Shown one piece after another: positions 15,026-24,171 of a DNA stretch of 64,000 bases. Source of the stretch: Ardenticatenaceae bacterium (lineage in GTDB: Bacteria; Chloroflexota; Anaerolineae; Promineifilales; Promineifilaceae); the NCBI GenBank assembly GCA_020634395.1, contig JACKBU010000007.1, forward strand, positions 1 through 64,000, given 5' to 3'. Made by a program: the position numbers and the translations under genes. How positions within the stretch are numbered: position 1 is the first letter of the stretch; each line of letters begins with the position of its first letter. Under the pieces are notes generated by a model. It did not search any database. It was given only the letters and a program-made list of their open reading frames with translations, and was not told the origin of the DNA.

Positions 15026-18000
15026 TTATTGCCGGGTAATGACCGGTAAATAGATGAAGTGGTTGGCTAACTTCACCGTAGTTTCATCCATTGTCGATGC
15101 GACCACGCCATTGTTGAAGCTGGAATAAACCGTGAGCGTGGTGGTATCCATCGTGTCTGGCGCTGCTCCGGCGGGTACCTGCACCACCAGTGTAATTGTA
15201 ATCGTTTCTCCCGGGTTCAGGGTGGGATTGGCGGGGGTCGTGATGAGCCATTCCTGGTCGGAAACGGCCGTTAGCACAAAGGTATCCACGCCATTACCCA
15301 GGTTTTGCAGCAAGTGGGTGTAGGTAACGGCCGTGCCCGGAGCGGCTGCTTGCGGTGCGGCATCCGCCAGGGTCAACGCGGCCACCTGGTTTGCCGTTGT
15401 TGTAAAGACAATGGTATTGCTCACCGCGCTGCTCAGGGAAGAGGCTGCGGTTAGCGTCGTCACATCCGCAGCGGCCGCCGGGGCATCGGCGGGAATGTCA
15501 AAGTAGACGGGCAGCACGGTCATCGTACCTGCACTAACCGTCACCGGCTCAAAGGCCGTTGCCAGCCAGCCCGCGCTGGAGTCAGCGGCAATGGTGAAGG
15601 TGTCGGTGCTGTTGCCGGTGTTGCTGATGTGCAGCTCATAAACCACCGATGCGCCGGGGTCGTCTTGGGTGGCGGCGTCGTCATTGAGGTCTACCCCCAC
15701 AACGTTTTGAATGGTGGTCACGGCCGTTAGCCCATCTAGCGTTGCCAGGTTTGCCAGCGTGCCCGTTACCACAGACTCGTTCACCACGTCAAACGGTGTT
15801 CCGGGCGAGTTCACCACTTGCACCTGATAGTTAATGTGAACTGTCTCGCCGCCGGACACAATGCCGTCCCACCAGATGGTGTTGCTGCCTGCGTCAAAGC
15901 CGGCGTTGCCGCCATCCCAGCCCAGCGAGCCGTCCACGTATGCCGTGTTGTCGGGGATGAGGTCGGTGAGGTTGAGTACGGCCGTATCCTCCCCGCCGCT
16001 GTTCGCCAGCCAGATGTCATACGTCAGCACATCGCCTACCCATGCTGCTGCCAGGTCAACCGCTTTCCCCGATGCGCTCAGGTTTGCCGGTGACATCGTT
16101 TGCCCATCGCCGCCCGCTAGCGGCTCCAGGCCAATGTCCAGGTGAATGGGCGTGTCTACCACCGTGAGCACCGGACTCTGGTAGGGCTGGTAGCCGGGAG
16201 CCACTGCCGCGATGCGGTACTTACCGGGCGGGGTGAGGAAGCTGTAGTAACCGGCTTCCAGCACGCCATCATCCGTGGTCTCATCGGTGACTTGCGGGTT
16301 GGTTTGCCCGTAATATTCGGCCGGCCAAACCTGCCACTCGTCGCCCACCAGCACGTAGGCGGTGATGACGCCATCCAATACCAGCGAATCGGTGATGGGC
16401 GAACCCCCATCTACCAGAGATTGGTCATACAGGTAGCCGTCCGGGTCAATGAGAATGTACACCAGCAGCTCGCGGGTGATTACGCCGTCGCAATCCCATT
16501 CCACCCACACGTCGTAGGTGCTGTGCGGCTCGGCCAGCCACAAGCGGTATTCAGCCTGCCATTGGTCGCCGCCGCTGTTGATCAGGCTGACGGCGGGTAC
16601 GTCGTAGGTGAAGAGGGCGTTTTCGGTTACTTCCAGGTGTGTTTCCAATGTGCCGGAGCAAGTCAGGCCCACGCCCACGTTTAGCAGGCGGTGCGGGATG
16701 GTGTACTTGTTGGCCCGCACCACGCCGCGACTGATGGTGGCGCCATCGGCGGTGATGGCGACGCTGTCGGTGTCTAAGGGCAGGCTGTGGTTTACTTCGA
16801 AGGTGGCGGTGTTGGAGTAACCGCTGGAGAGGCCGGCTTTGTGGGCAACGGCCGTTACGATATACGTCCCTTCATCCAACGCCAGCTCCACCGAGAACGT
16901 GCCGCTGATGTCGGCTGTCGTCGTCACAAGCAGCGTGGGTGTGTTGGGCGCGAAGGCATTCATGGCGCTGGTTAAATCCCACAACTCCACCACCGCCTCA
17001 GAGGGCGCAAGCCCGGCGATGGTGGGCGTGCCATCGGCCACGCCCTGCGTCGGCTGCGTGATGATGGGCGAGAGGATGGCGTTGACCTCTTCCACACTGT
17101 CGGCGCTGTTGTTGCCCAGGTCTACATCTACGCCGCCAAACATGATGTCGGCGCTGTTCGTTACCGTGCCTGCGCCGACAATTTCGGCGGTAATTTCGAT
17201 TTGGCCGCCCCACTGGTTGCCCACCAGGTTTGGCAGATTCCAGGTCAGGGTGCTGCCATTGACTGTATCTGGGGCCGGGTTGGCGGAGATGAAGCTTACT
17301 TCTGGCGGCAGCGTGTCGGTGACGACAGCGCCGCTGGCGGGCGCGCCGCCCCAGTTGGCGTAGTCCACGTAGTAGTTGAAGGTTTCGCCAATGGCCGGTT
17401 CGCCGACGCCGAATTTGGTTACTGCCAGGTCAACGTCTTCGCGCACGGTGAGTTGGTAGCTGTAGCCGTTGTTGCTGGGGAAGGTGTCGGGCTGGTCGCC
17501 GAACACCTCAACTGTGTTGAGCAGCGGCGTGCCGTGCGGCGTTGCGGCGGGGATGTGTACGGTAACGCGGATGACCTGCGGCGTGCTGCTGCCGGGGACG
17601 GTTCCCAAATCCCAAATCAGCGTTTGCCCGCTGATGGTCGTTGGCGCAGGGTCGGCGCTGACAAAGGTAACGGCCGTCGGCAGTGTGTCAACCAGCGTGG
17701 CCCCGGTGACGGGGAAGTAGCCGACGTTGCGCACGGTGATGGCGTAGATGATGTCGTTGCCGGGCTGCGGCGCGGGGCTGTCTGCGGCCAGCGTTTTACG
17801 CACAGTCAGGTCGTAGGGGTTGGCCGGTACGCGCCACTCTTCAATGTTCCACGTAGCGGGTAGGTAGGCGGCGGGGCGGAAGTTGAGGAGGGTGGGTACG
17901 GCCGTATCTACATGCAGCCGGTGGGCAAACGGCCAGAGGGGAAGCTGGTCTGTTTGCATGTCCAGTTGGCCGGCGTACAGCCCCTGCAATGTGGCTGTGT

Positions 18001-21000
18001 CCAATTCGCTGTGGGCGGCCAGCAGCAGGGTGTCGTAGGCGGCGTTTTGCCAACGGCCGTTAAAGTAACCCCAATACCAGTACGAATTGTAGCCGGTGGG
18101 AATCTGGCTGCTGTGCCCCATCTTAAAGGCAAAAGGATCATACCGTTCATCAAAGCCCCAACCGGTGATAAAGGCATCCGCTTCGCCGTGTTGGATTGCA
18201 TTCCAGTAGCGGTTGTTGTCGTTGTCGGGGGTGTCAATGATGTTGACATCAATGCCCACAGCGGCCATGTTCGTTTGGAAAACGCTGGCGACTTCAAGGT
18301 AGGGTTGGTAACTGTTGTACCCGGCATACAGGTCGAATTGCAGCTCCACGCCGTCTTTGTCGCGGATGCCGTTGCCGTTGTGGTCAATCCATCCAGCGGC
18401 GCTGAGCATGGCGGCGGCGGCGGTGGGGTCGTAGTTGTACAGGTTCACGGTGTCGCTGTACATAAAGTGGCTGGGCGGCAGCCAGCTATCGGCGACGAGG
18501 CCGTTGAAGATGCGCGGCGCGGCCTGGGCGCGGTTGAAGGCGGTGTAGATGGCCTGGCGCACAACGGGGTCTTGGAAGTACGGCCGTTCCGTATTCGGCA
18601 CAATGCTCCAATAGGCGTTCTCTTCGCTTTCGTAGATGGCGAGGCCGTAGGTGTCGTAATCTTCCGGCATATCCCAGGCGACGTTGAGGCTCACATCCGT
18701 TGGGCCATAGACCATGCTGTAGAACGGATGGCTGGTGAAGAGGAAGCGCACTTGCGTCATACGCGGCAAGCCGAGGGCGCGTTTGTGGTAATTGGGGTTG
18801 GCAATCAAGTCGAGATGGCTGCCGGGTATCCAGTCGGCGACCATGTAGGGGCCGTTGCCGACGGGATTGTGCGCATATTCACTGAGCCATTTCACATCCA
18901 ACGGGTACTGCCCGCCCAGTTGGTGTTCGGGCAGCAGGTAGGTGATGGCTAACAGGTAGCTGGTGGGGAAGGCGCGGATTTTGTAGGTGGCAACGGCCGT
19001 TAACGCATCCGGCGTCTCCACCGACTCAATCTTCGTCACATTACCCACCTCTGCCAGCCAGGTATCCGACCAGGGGGTGGGTGTAGAGAGCATCTCCCAG
19101 GTGAAGCGGATGTCCGCCGAGGTCAGCGGTGCGCCATCCGACCAGAGCATCCCCGGTTTTAGCGTGTAGGTGACGACGAGGCGCTCATTTACAATGGCCG
19201 CGCCGCCGTTGCCCAGCGTGGGAATCTGCGTCAGCAGTTCGCTCGTCCAGTCGCCGCTGTCGTTCAGGCCAACCAATGGCTCAAACAGGGCGGCGAGGAT
19301 TTGCTCGGCGTTGTACTGCGCGTCCCAGTAGGTGTTGCCACCGGAGGAAAGAGCGTTGTAGTTGAAGGTGTCGTTGGTGTGGATGGTGAAGGGGGTTGGC
19401 GGCATGGGAACGGCCGTCATCGTCAGATTCACCTCATGGTCGCTGTTTGCGGCAATGGTGACGGTGGTTGTCACCAGTCTGTAGTCCCAATTGCCGCAAG
19501 TGCCAATCGCTTCCACCAGCGAATCGCCAGCCCACACGCCTTCCAGGTAGTAATTGCCGTTTTCATCCGTGCAGCCCGACGAAGCCACATCACGGTTGAC
19601 GGCCGTGTCAATGTTTCTCACAGCAACGAGGATGCCGCCAAGCGGGTCGCCGCTGCCGCTGTCTGTAACTTGGCCGTGAACGGTCGCCGCCCGCTCGATA
19701 GCCATTGTGACCATCGTCGTCGTCGGCAATGGCGAGACCATAATCGGCGTGGCGTCGGCGTATTGATGCACACTGCTGTCCGGGTAATACGCCACCGGGA
19801 TGTAATCTCCGGCAAACATCAGCCGAAGCTCGCCCACCGGGGCGTCAATGGTGAAGTAGCCATCCGGCTGGCTGTACCCTTCCCAAAAGCCATTATCATT
19901 CATGGCAACGACGCGCAGTCCTTCGATGGGGGTTGTGCCATCGCTTTCGTACACGTAGCCTTCAATTTGGCCGCGCCAGGGCACTTCAAAGTCAATGCCG
20001 CCGACCGCGTCGCCTTCAACCAACGGTATCCGTGTTTGCCAGCCCCAATCGTGGCCGCCGTAGCTCATCCACATGCGACCGGATTCCCAATCGTCCACGC
20101 GGATTTGATACCCGGTGGGTGAAGGGGGTAGATTGGTGATGGCGTAACAGCCATTTTCATCGGTCTGAGCGCCGTTGTTCATTTCGCCAGCGTCGGCATT
20201 GACCCACGCATTGACGACGGGCGTGCCGTCATCGGTGATGCAGCCGCTGATGGTGGCGCCATAGCCGAGGTCGAAGTCCCAATTGGTGTGCTGCGCCAGG
20301 TCAAATTGGTGCGCCCATTTGTACATCAGGTCTGGCCCATCCGGGTGGGCGCTGACGCCCCAATAGCTGTCGTAAATGGGGGGCAGGGGCAGGATGTAGT
20401 TGCCGCTGGCATTGGTGTGACGGCCTGTGCCGTACCAAATGCCATCTGTCTTCCACGCATTGACCCAGATGCCTTCGTTGCTGTAGCCGGACGGCACGTC
20501 AATGTGCCCGGTTAGCCAAACACCGGGGTCGAGGATGAAGTTGAGGCCGGTTGTGGTGATTTCGCTGGTGACGGAGACAAAGGTGGCGGCAGATAGCTCG
20601 TACACATCGTTGTAATATTCGCGTACCAGGAGTTGGCCGTTGGCATCGGTGTCGGCGAGGACGGTGTAATCGCCGGGGGGAATGGGGCCGATGACGTAGT
20701 TGCCTGCGGCGTCGGTGTAGGTGTCGGCGATGTGGTCTTCGCACCAGGGGCAGTTGCCGGAGCCTTGCACGGCGACCATGCGCAGGTTCTCGACGGGCTG
20801 GGCGATGTCGTCGCTGACGTGCCCGGCGAGGAAGCCGCCTTTTTCCAGGGTGAAGTTGATGCCGGTGATGGGGGTGCTGCCGCCGTCGAGGGTGAGGATG
20901 TCGGCTTCATCCCAGTTGTGTTTTTCGTTGTAGTATTCCTGACCGTATTCGTTTTGCTGCTGCTGACACCAATCCCAATCGCCGCCGGAGGAGACGCGGT

Positions 21001-23500
21001 AGTCGCCGTAGGGCATGGCGCGGTGGACGTAGTAGCCGTTGTCGTCGGTGCAGGTGCCCCAGCCCCAGTTGTCGGCGTGTACGTCTACTTTGGTGTTGGC
21101 GATGGGCAGGCCGCTGTTTTGGTCTACGACTTGGCCGGTGATGATGCCGCCGGGGTGGAGGACGAAGTCAATGTTGGGGGTGATGTTGCCTGTTGTCACG
21201 GCGACGCGGGCGGCGTCATCTTGGCGCACGGTATCGGGGTAGAATTGGAAAGCGTACCCATCGGGGGGATTGTAGACGGCGACGCGGTGATCGCCTTCTA
21301 TGAGGCCGGTGATGGTGTAGTAGCCGCTGGTGTCGGTGTGGGCGTAGCCGGTTGGCCAATCGGGGTCGTAGTTGTTTGCATTGACGGTTACATCAACCAG
21401 CGGATCGCCATTTTCGTTGGTAACGCGCCCGGTGATGCGGCCGCCGACGCTGAGGGTGAAGTCGAGGTTGGGGTAGAGGAGGTGGGCGGCGTCGAGGGTG
21501 AAGATGGCGGCGGCGTTGGGGTCGGGGGTTTCGAGGTAGTATTCGCGGATGTATTGGGAGGGTTGGTTGAGGCACCAGTTCCAACCGCCGCCGGCGGTAA
21601 TTTGGTAGTCGCCGAAGGGGACACCGTTGATGTAGAAACGGCCGTTCTCATCTGTACATGTGCCGTGACCACCCGGTTCCGTGTCCACGTTGATGTTGGG
21701 TAGGGGGGTGATGCCGTCGTCGGCGTAGACTGTGCCGCTGAAGGCGCCGCCGGGCAGTAGGTCGAAGTTGATGTTGGCGACAAGGCCGCCGGGGGGGACG
21801 GGTACGGGGTCGGCGAGGTGGTGGTAGGGTTGGTGGTCGTAGTATTGGCGGGCGTAGCCGAGGGGTAGGTTGTTGCCGTCGTCTACGCCTACGCGATAGT
21901 CGGCGGGGAGGAGGCCGGTGATGGTGTAGATGCCGCTGGCGTCTGTCCAGGCGCCGCGCCCGAACCAGCCGTTGTCGTATTCGTTGGCGTTGACGTGGGT
22001 GTTGGGGATGGGTAGGCCGGTGTTGTTATCGAGGACTTGCCCGGTGATGATGCCGCCTTGTTGTAGGTGGAAGTTTATGCCGACGACGGTGTCGGCTGTG
22101 CCGCTGATGGCGATGGGAGTGGCCTGGTTGTAGTCGTGGGTGTTGGAGTAGTAGGTTGTGGGGTAGATTGAGTCTTGACCGAGGCAGAAGTTCCAATCGC
22201 CGCCGGCGCGGATGATGTGGTCGCCGTAGGGGATGCCTTCGATGAGGTAACGGCCGTTGGCATCGGTACAGGCGCCATACCCGCCGGGTTCGAGGTCTAC
22301 GTTGATATTGGGCAGGGGGGTGACGCCATCATTGGCATAGACTGTGCCGGTGATGCGCCCGCCGGGTTGCAGCACAACGGCGACGCTGATGGTGCCTGCG
22401 CCGCTGATGGCGAGCAGGTCGGCATCTTCCCAATTGGGGCGCTGGTTGTACCATTGGCTGGCCCAGGGGTAGGGGGCTTGTATCCACAGGTTGTAGTTGT
22501 CGTCTGGCAGGCCACCGAGATAGAAACGGCCGTCGCCGAGGTTGTAGGTGTTGCCATAATCTTGCCAGTTGGGCGGTGCAGAATTGGAGCGAACGTTGTG
22601 TACCCAGGCTGGCGTTATGCCGTCATCTTCATAGATTGTGCCCTGGATGATGCCATAGTCGGGGGAGGTGATTTGGGCGTCTAGCGGTTCGTCGCCGGTG
22701 ATTTCGACGATGCCGACAAAGGTGGTTTCGCCGATAGCGGCGCTGTCCATGTAATAGTCTAGCCTTTGTCCGGGGCTGAGGAGATAGCCATTGTCTGAAC
22801 CGACGTATTGGCCGTTGAGCCAGTAGAAGTTAATGTCATAAGTGACGGTGGTTACGCCGGTATTGGTGAAGGCGAAGCTGGAAGAGAAGCCGGGGTAGCC
22901 GGTGGCGCGGTGCAGGGGTTGCAGGGTGGTGGTGTAGAGGGCGGTGGGGGCGCGGAGGGAAGGGAATTGTGAATGGTGAATGGTGAATGGTGAATGGTGA
23001 ATAGGGGTTGGGGGTTGGTAGTGGGTCGCTGAATACTGATTACTGTTTACTGAATACCCGGTACTGTTTACGGAATACGGATTACCGTTCACGGAATACG
23101 GATTGCTTTCCTCTTGGGCGCTGCGCCAGCGCAGCCAGTCGAGGGGGAGGTTGTTAGCGGGGTGGAGGACGGCCGTTTTGTCTGCAAAAGCGTCTAATGG
23201 GTCGGCGGAAGAAACCCCAACCGCTATTTCTTCCGTTAAACCCCCAAAATAATTTGGCGTTCTAAGGATATTTTCTGCTGGCGCATTTTCTGCAGCGATG
23301 CTATCCAGCAGGTACGGATTATTAGGCGGGTATAGCAAGCTTAAGGGGGGGGCGTTTGTTTCAGAGGTAGCAACTTTTGATACTTGAATCAGCTCCCCAG
23401 GTTGTTCAGCTTGTGCAGGAACAGAGTGAACGGGGAAAAGCACCCAAAATCCTAGCAATGCTATACTGACAGATAGGATTAGAGCGAGAGAACGGCGCAT
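15026..23500 (-). CDS. giant exported multidomain protein with an embedded SBP_bac_5 domain
   Basis: Encodes 2824 residues from the ATG at 23500, preceded by AAGGAGGT. An alternative ATG 10 codons upstream would put this site inside the gene. A signal peptide (SLALILSVSIALLGFWVLF) is followed by a low-complexity stretch near 130-175. About ten Cna-B/carboxypeptidase-regulatory-like repeats span about 250-1360 (GGxITGxVxxxxGxPLPNxxV and TCTDENGRFYINGVPFGDY). A complete dipeptide/oligopeptide-type solute-binding domain occupies about 1365-1890 (LKPGMLWSDGAPLTSADIRFTWE, VGNGPYMVADW, DPVVRQAIYTAFNR). DUF11-like repeats follow (DLTVRKTLAADSPAPQPG, DLAVTKFGVGEPAIGE), then Ig-like modules and the tail HFIYLPVITRQ. 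Probably cell-surface anchored or secreted. No permease or ATPase gene is adjacent, so uptake by a standard ABC transporter is not supported. Confidence 0.85.
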   Translation of the reverse strand: MRRSLALILSVSIALLGFWVLFPVHSVPAQAEQPGELIQVSKVATSETNAPPLSLLYPPNNPYLLDSIAAENAPAENILRTPNYFGGLTEEIAVGVSSADPLDAFADKTAVLHPANNLPLDWLRWRSAQEESNPYSVNGNPYSVNSTGYSVNSNQYSATHYQPPTPIHHSPFTIHHSQFPSLRAPTALYTTTLQPLHRATGYPGFSSSFAFTNTGVTTVTYDINFYWLNGQYVGSDNGYLLSPGQRLDYYMDSAAIGETTFVGIVEITGDEPLDAQITSPDYGIIQGTIYEDDGITPAWVHNVRSNSAPPNWQDYGNTYNLGDGRFYLGGLPDDNYNLWIQAPYPWASQWYNQRPNWEDADLLAISGAGTISVAVVLQPGGRITGTVYANDGVTPLPNINVDLEPGGYGACTDANGRYLIEGIPYGDHIIRAGGDWNFCLGQDSIYPTTYYSNTHDYNQATPIAISGTADTVVGINFHLQQGGIITGQVLDNNTGLPIPNTHVNANEYDNGWFGRGAWTDASGIYTITGLLPADYRVGVDDGNNLPLGYARQYYDHQPYHHLADPVPVPPGGLVANINFDLLPGGAFSGTVYADDGITPLPNINVDTEPGGHGTCTDENGRFYINGVPFGDYQITAGGGWNWCLNQPSQYIREYYLETPDPNAAAIFTLDAAHLLYPNLDFTLSVGGRITGRVTNENGDPLVDVTVNANNYDPDWPTGYAHTDTSGYYTITGLIEGDHRVAVYNPPDGYAFQFYPDTVRQDDAARVAVTTGNITPNIDFVLHPGGIITGQVVDQNSGLPIANTKVDVHADNWGWGTCTDDNGYYVHRAMPYGDYRVSSGGDWDWCQQQQNEYGQEYYNEKHNWDEADILTLDGGSTPITGINFTLEKGGFLAGHVSDDIAQPVENLRMVAVQGSGNCPWCEDHIADTYTDAAGNYVIGPIPPGDYTVLADTDANGQLLVREYYNDVYELSAATFVSVTSEITTTGLNFILDPGVWLTGHIDVPSGYSNEGIWVNAWKTDGIWYGTGRHTNASGNYILPLPPIYDSYWGVSAHPDGPDLMYKWAHQFDLAQHTNWDFDLGYGATISGCITDDGTPVVNAWVNADAGEMNNGAQTDENGCYAITNLPPSPTGYQIRVDDWESGRMWMSYGGHDWGWQTRIPLVEGDAVGGIDFEVPWRGQIEGYVYESDGTTPIEGLRVVAMNDNGFWEGYSQPDGYFTIDAPVGELRLMFAGDYIPVAYYPDSSVHQYADATPIMVSPLPTTTMVTMAIERAATVHGQVTDSGSGDPLGGILVAVRNIDTAVNRDVASSGCTDENGNYYLEGVWAGDSLVEAIGTCGNWDYRLVTTTVTIAANSDHEVNLTMTAVPMPPTPFTIHTNDTFNYNALSSGGNTYWDAQYNAEQILAALFEPLVGLNDSGDWTSELLTQIPTLGNGGAAIVNERLVVTYTLKPGMLWSDGAPLTSADIRFTWEMLSTPTPWSDTWLAEVGNVTKIESVETPDALTAVATYKIRAFPTSYLLAITYLLPEHQLGGQYPLDVKWLSEYAHNPVGNGPYMVADWIPGSHLDLIANPNYHKRALGLPRMTQVRFLFTSHPFYSMVYGPTDVSLNVAWDMPEDYDTYGLAIYESEENAYWSIVPNTERPYFQDPVVRQAIYTAFNRAQAAPRIFNGLVADSWLPPSHFMYSDTVNLYNYDPTAAAAMLSAAGWIDHNGNGIRDKDGVELQFDLYAGYNSYQPYLEVASVFQTNMAAVGIDVNIIDTPDNDNNRYWNAIQHGEADAFITGWGFDERYDPFAFKMGHSSQIPTGYNSYWYWGYFNGRWQNAAYDTLLLAAHSELDTATLQGLYAGQLDMQTDQLPLWPFAHRLHVDTAVPTLLNFRPAAYLPATWNIEEWRVPANPYDLTVRKTLAADSPAPQPGNDIIYAITVRNVGYFPVTGATLVDTLPTAVTFVSADPAPTTISGQTLIWDLGTVPGSSTPQVIRVTVHIPAATPHGTPLLNTVEVFGDQPDTFPSNNGYSYQLTVREDVDLAVTKFGVGEPAIGETFNYYVDYANWGGAPASGAVVTDTLPPEVSFISANPAPDTVNGSTLTWNLPNLVGNQWGGQIEITAEIVGAGTVTNSADIMFGGVDVDLGNNSADSVEEVNAILSPIITQPTQGVADGTPTIAGLAPSEAVVELWDLTSAMNAFAPNTPTLLVTTTADISGTFSVELALDEGTYIVTAVAHKAGLSSGYSNTATFEVNHSLPLDTDSVAITADGATISRGVVRANKYTIPHRLLNVGVGLTCSGTLETHLEVTENALFTYDVPAVSLINSGGDQWQAEYRLWLAEPHSTYDVWVEWDCDGVITRELLVYILIDPDGYLYDQSLVDGGSPITDSLVLDGVITAYVLVGDEWQVWPAEYYGQTNPQVTDETTDDGVLEAGYYSFLTPPGKYRIAAVAPGYQPYQSPVLTVVDTPIHLDIGLEPLAGGDGQTMSPANLSASGKAVDLAAAWVGDVLTYDIWLANSGGEDTAVLNLTDLIPDNTAYVDGSLGWDGGNAGFDAGSNTIWWDGIVSGGETVHINYQVQVVNSPGTPFDVVNESVVTGTLANLATLDGLTAVTTIQNVVGVDLNDDAATQDDPGASVVYELHISNTGNSTDTFTIAADSSAGWLATAFEPVTVSAGTMTVLPVYFDIPADAPAAAADVTTLTAASSLSSAVSNTIVFTTTANQVAALTLADAAPQAAAPGTAVTYTHLLQNLGNGVDTFVLTAVSDQEWLITTPANPTLNPGETITITLVVQVPAGAAPDTMDTTTLTVYSSFNNGVVASTMDETTVKLANHFIYLPVITRQ
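22971..23104. repeat. heptamer tandem repeat and tact/ggaatac-type repeats inside the giant gene
   Basis: Four exact GAATGGT heptamers (22971-22998) are flanked by degenerate units. At about 23029-23104 there are direct repeats built on CTGTTTAC and GGAATACGGATTAC. They are read in frame and give the low-complexity strings IHHSPFTIHHS and NPYSVNGNPYSVN. Similar short repeats occur in intergenic DNA (34236-34256; 6210-6245), which suggests an intergenic-type repeat absorbed into coding sequence. Confidence 0.75.
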
Positions 23501-23540
23501 GAAGGACCTCCTTTTTGCTTTTAGCCGCAAGGTTTTGTTC

Positions 23541-23621
23541 AGGAATTACGCAAAAGCCCTCAATGACCGGAGATTGAGCCTGTCGAAATCGGCTGCGACA
23601 AGCCCAGCCTGCGTAAGTCCT
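23541..23621 (+). repeat. MITE-like dispersed element with terminal inverted repeats
   Basis: About 81 bp bounded by AGGAATTACGC and GCGTAAGTCCT, which are inverted repeats matching at 10 of 11 positions. The interior (GAGCCTGTCGAAATCGG) matches the reverse complement of 1485-1542. No coding capacity. Two copies in 64 kb with defined ends suggest a small non-autonomous mobile or palindromic intergenic element. Confidence 0.6.
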
Positions 23622-23790
23622 ATTGTTAAAGTATGGTATGGGAAGTAAAAAGTGGCGGTCGTCAACGCGCTAAGAAAACAGGCGAAAAATCAGGGCGTCT
23701 TGTAATTGGCTCAGGGAATTGCCAATTCAATGAGCAGAATTTCAATAACTTTACCGCCACAAAAGATTGAGGGGTTTAAATCAAAACAGA

Positions 23791-23825
23791 GATGGCCGAC
23801 GGTTAGATACTAACCATCGGCCATC
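23791..23825. repeat. strong 16-bp hairpin
   Basis: GATGGCCGACGGTTAG pairs with CTAACCATCGGCCATC (15 of 16 positions) around a 3-base loop. No T-run follows on either strand that would make it a typical terminator. It abuts the possible transposase remnant and could be an element end. Confidence 0.65.
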
Positions 23826-24024
23826 ATCGCTTGGCAAGAACGCCCATTATTAGACCTTTTTGAAGCAGCCCGGCTCCACCAAGTTGCTCCCACACATCGG
23901 AAAAAGGATACCATGTTTGTAGGACAACTCTGCACATAAATATCCATTTTACATAGTAGACCATGACGCTTACAGGAAAAATTAAGGAAACAACCTGCCT
24001 CTTGCAATGGCGAAACATCATCAC
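23824..24024 (-). pseudogene. possible remnant of an IS4-type transposase N-terminus
   Basis: A 66-codon frame contains FPVSVMVYYVKWIFM followed by YPFSDVWEQLGGAGLLQ. This resembles the N-terminal helix pair of IS4-family transposases, which typically read like LPAxVMVYYVLALAL and SYREVLRCLxEGL. The match is short, there is no DDE domain, no start signal and no continuation. I rate it a weak call: a decayed fragment, or chance. Confidence 0.3.
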
Positions 24025-24095
24025 AGAATAAGTTTGATATAATCGCTCTATTTCACAGAACGATATGTTTGCAGCTTTTCGATTTGGAACGCAGA

Positions 24096-24157
24096 TGGAC
24101 GCTGATTTTATGATGCATGTTCATCAAACCTGCGTTTTCGGCGTTTATCAGCGTCCA
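24096..24157. repeat. inverted repeat upstream of the kinase gene (TGGACGCTGAT / ATCAGCGTCCA)
   Basis: Perfect 11-bp arms separated by 40 bp. The flanking sequence also contains AACGCAGA and TCTGCGTT-like words typical of dispersed intergenic repeats. It ends 14 bp before the GTG start of the next gene. Confidence 0.55.
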
Positions 24158-24171
24158 GATTTTGGATTTTT

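Larger units (their letters stand above)
23501..24171. other. 670-bp non-coding island
   Basis: No convincing gene spans this interval. It holds a MITE-like repeat (23541-23621), a strong hairpin (23791-23825), a possible transposase remnant (23824-24024) and an inverted repeat (24096-24157). It is visibly more A/T-rich than its surroundings and lacks the ACGGCCGT palindrome common elsewhere. It lies between the divergent starts of the giant exported protein and the Ser/Thr kinase, so both promoters must be here, but I could not assign them. Confidence 0.6.

Noticed and set aside
20633..21703. 356-codon Gly/Val-rich plus-strand frame
   Set aside because: Antisense to the Cna-B-like repeats. 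Its composition only mirrors the Pro/Thr/Asn-rich codons of the real gene.
22971..23104. CRISPR array or phase-variable tract
   Set aside because: Units of 7 bp without spacers. Slippage by single heptamers would frameshift the gene, but nothing shows variation in this one sequence.
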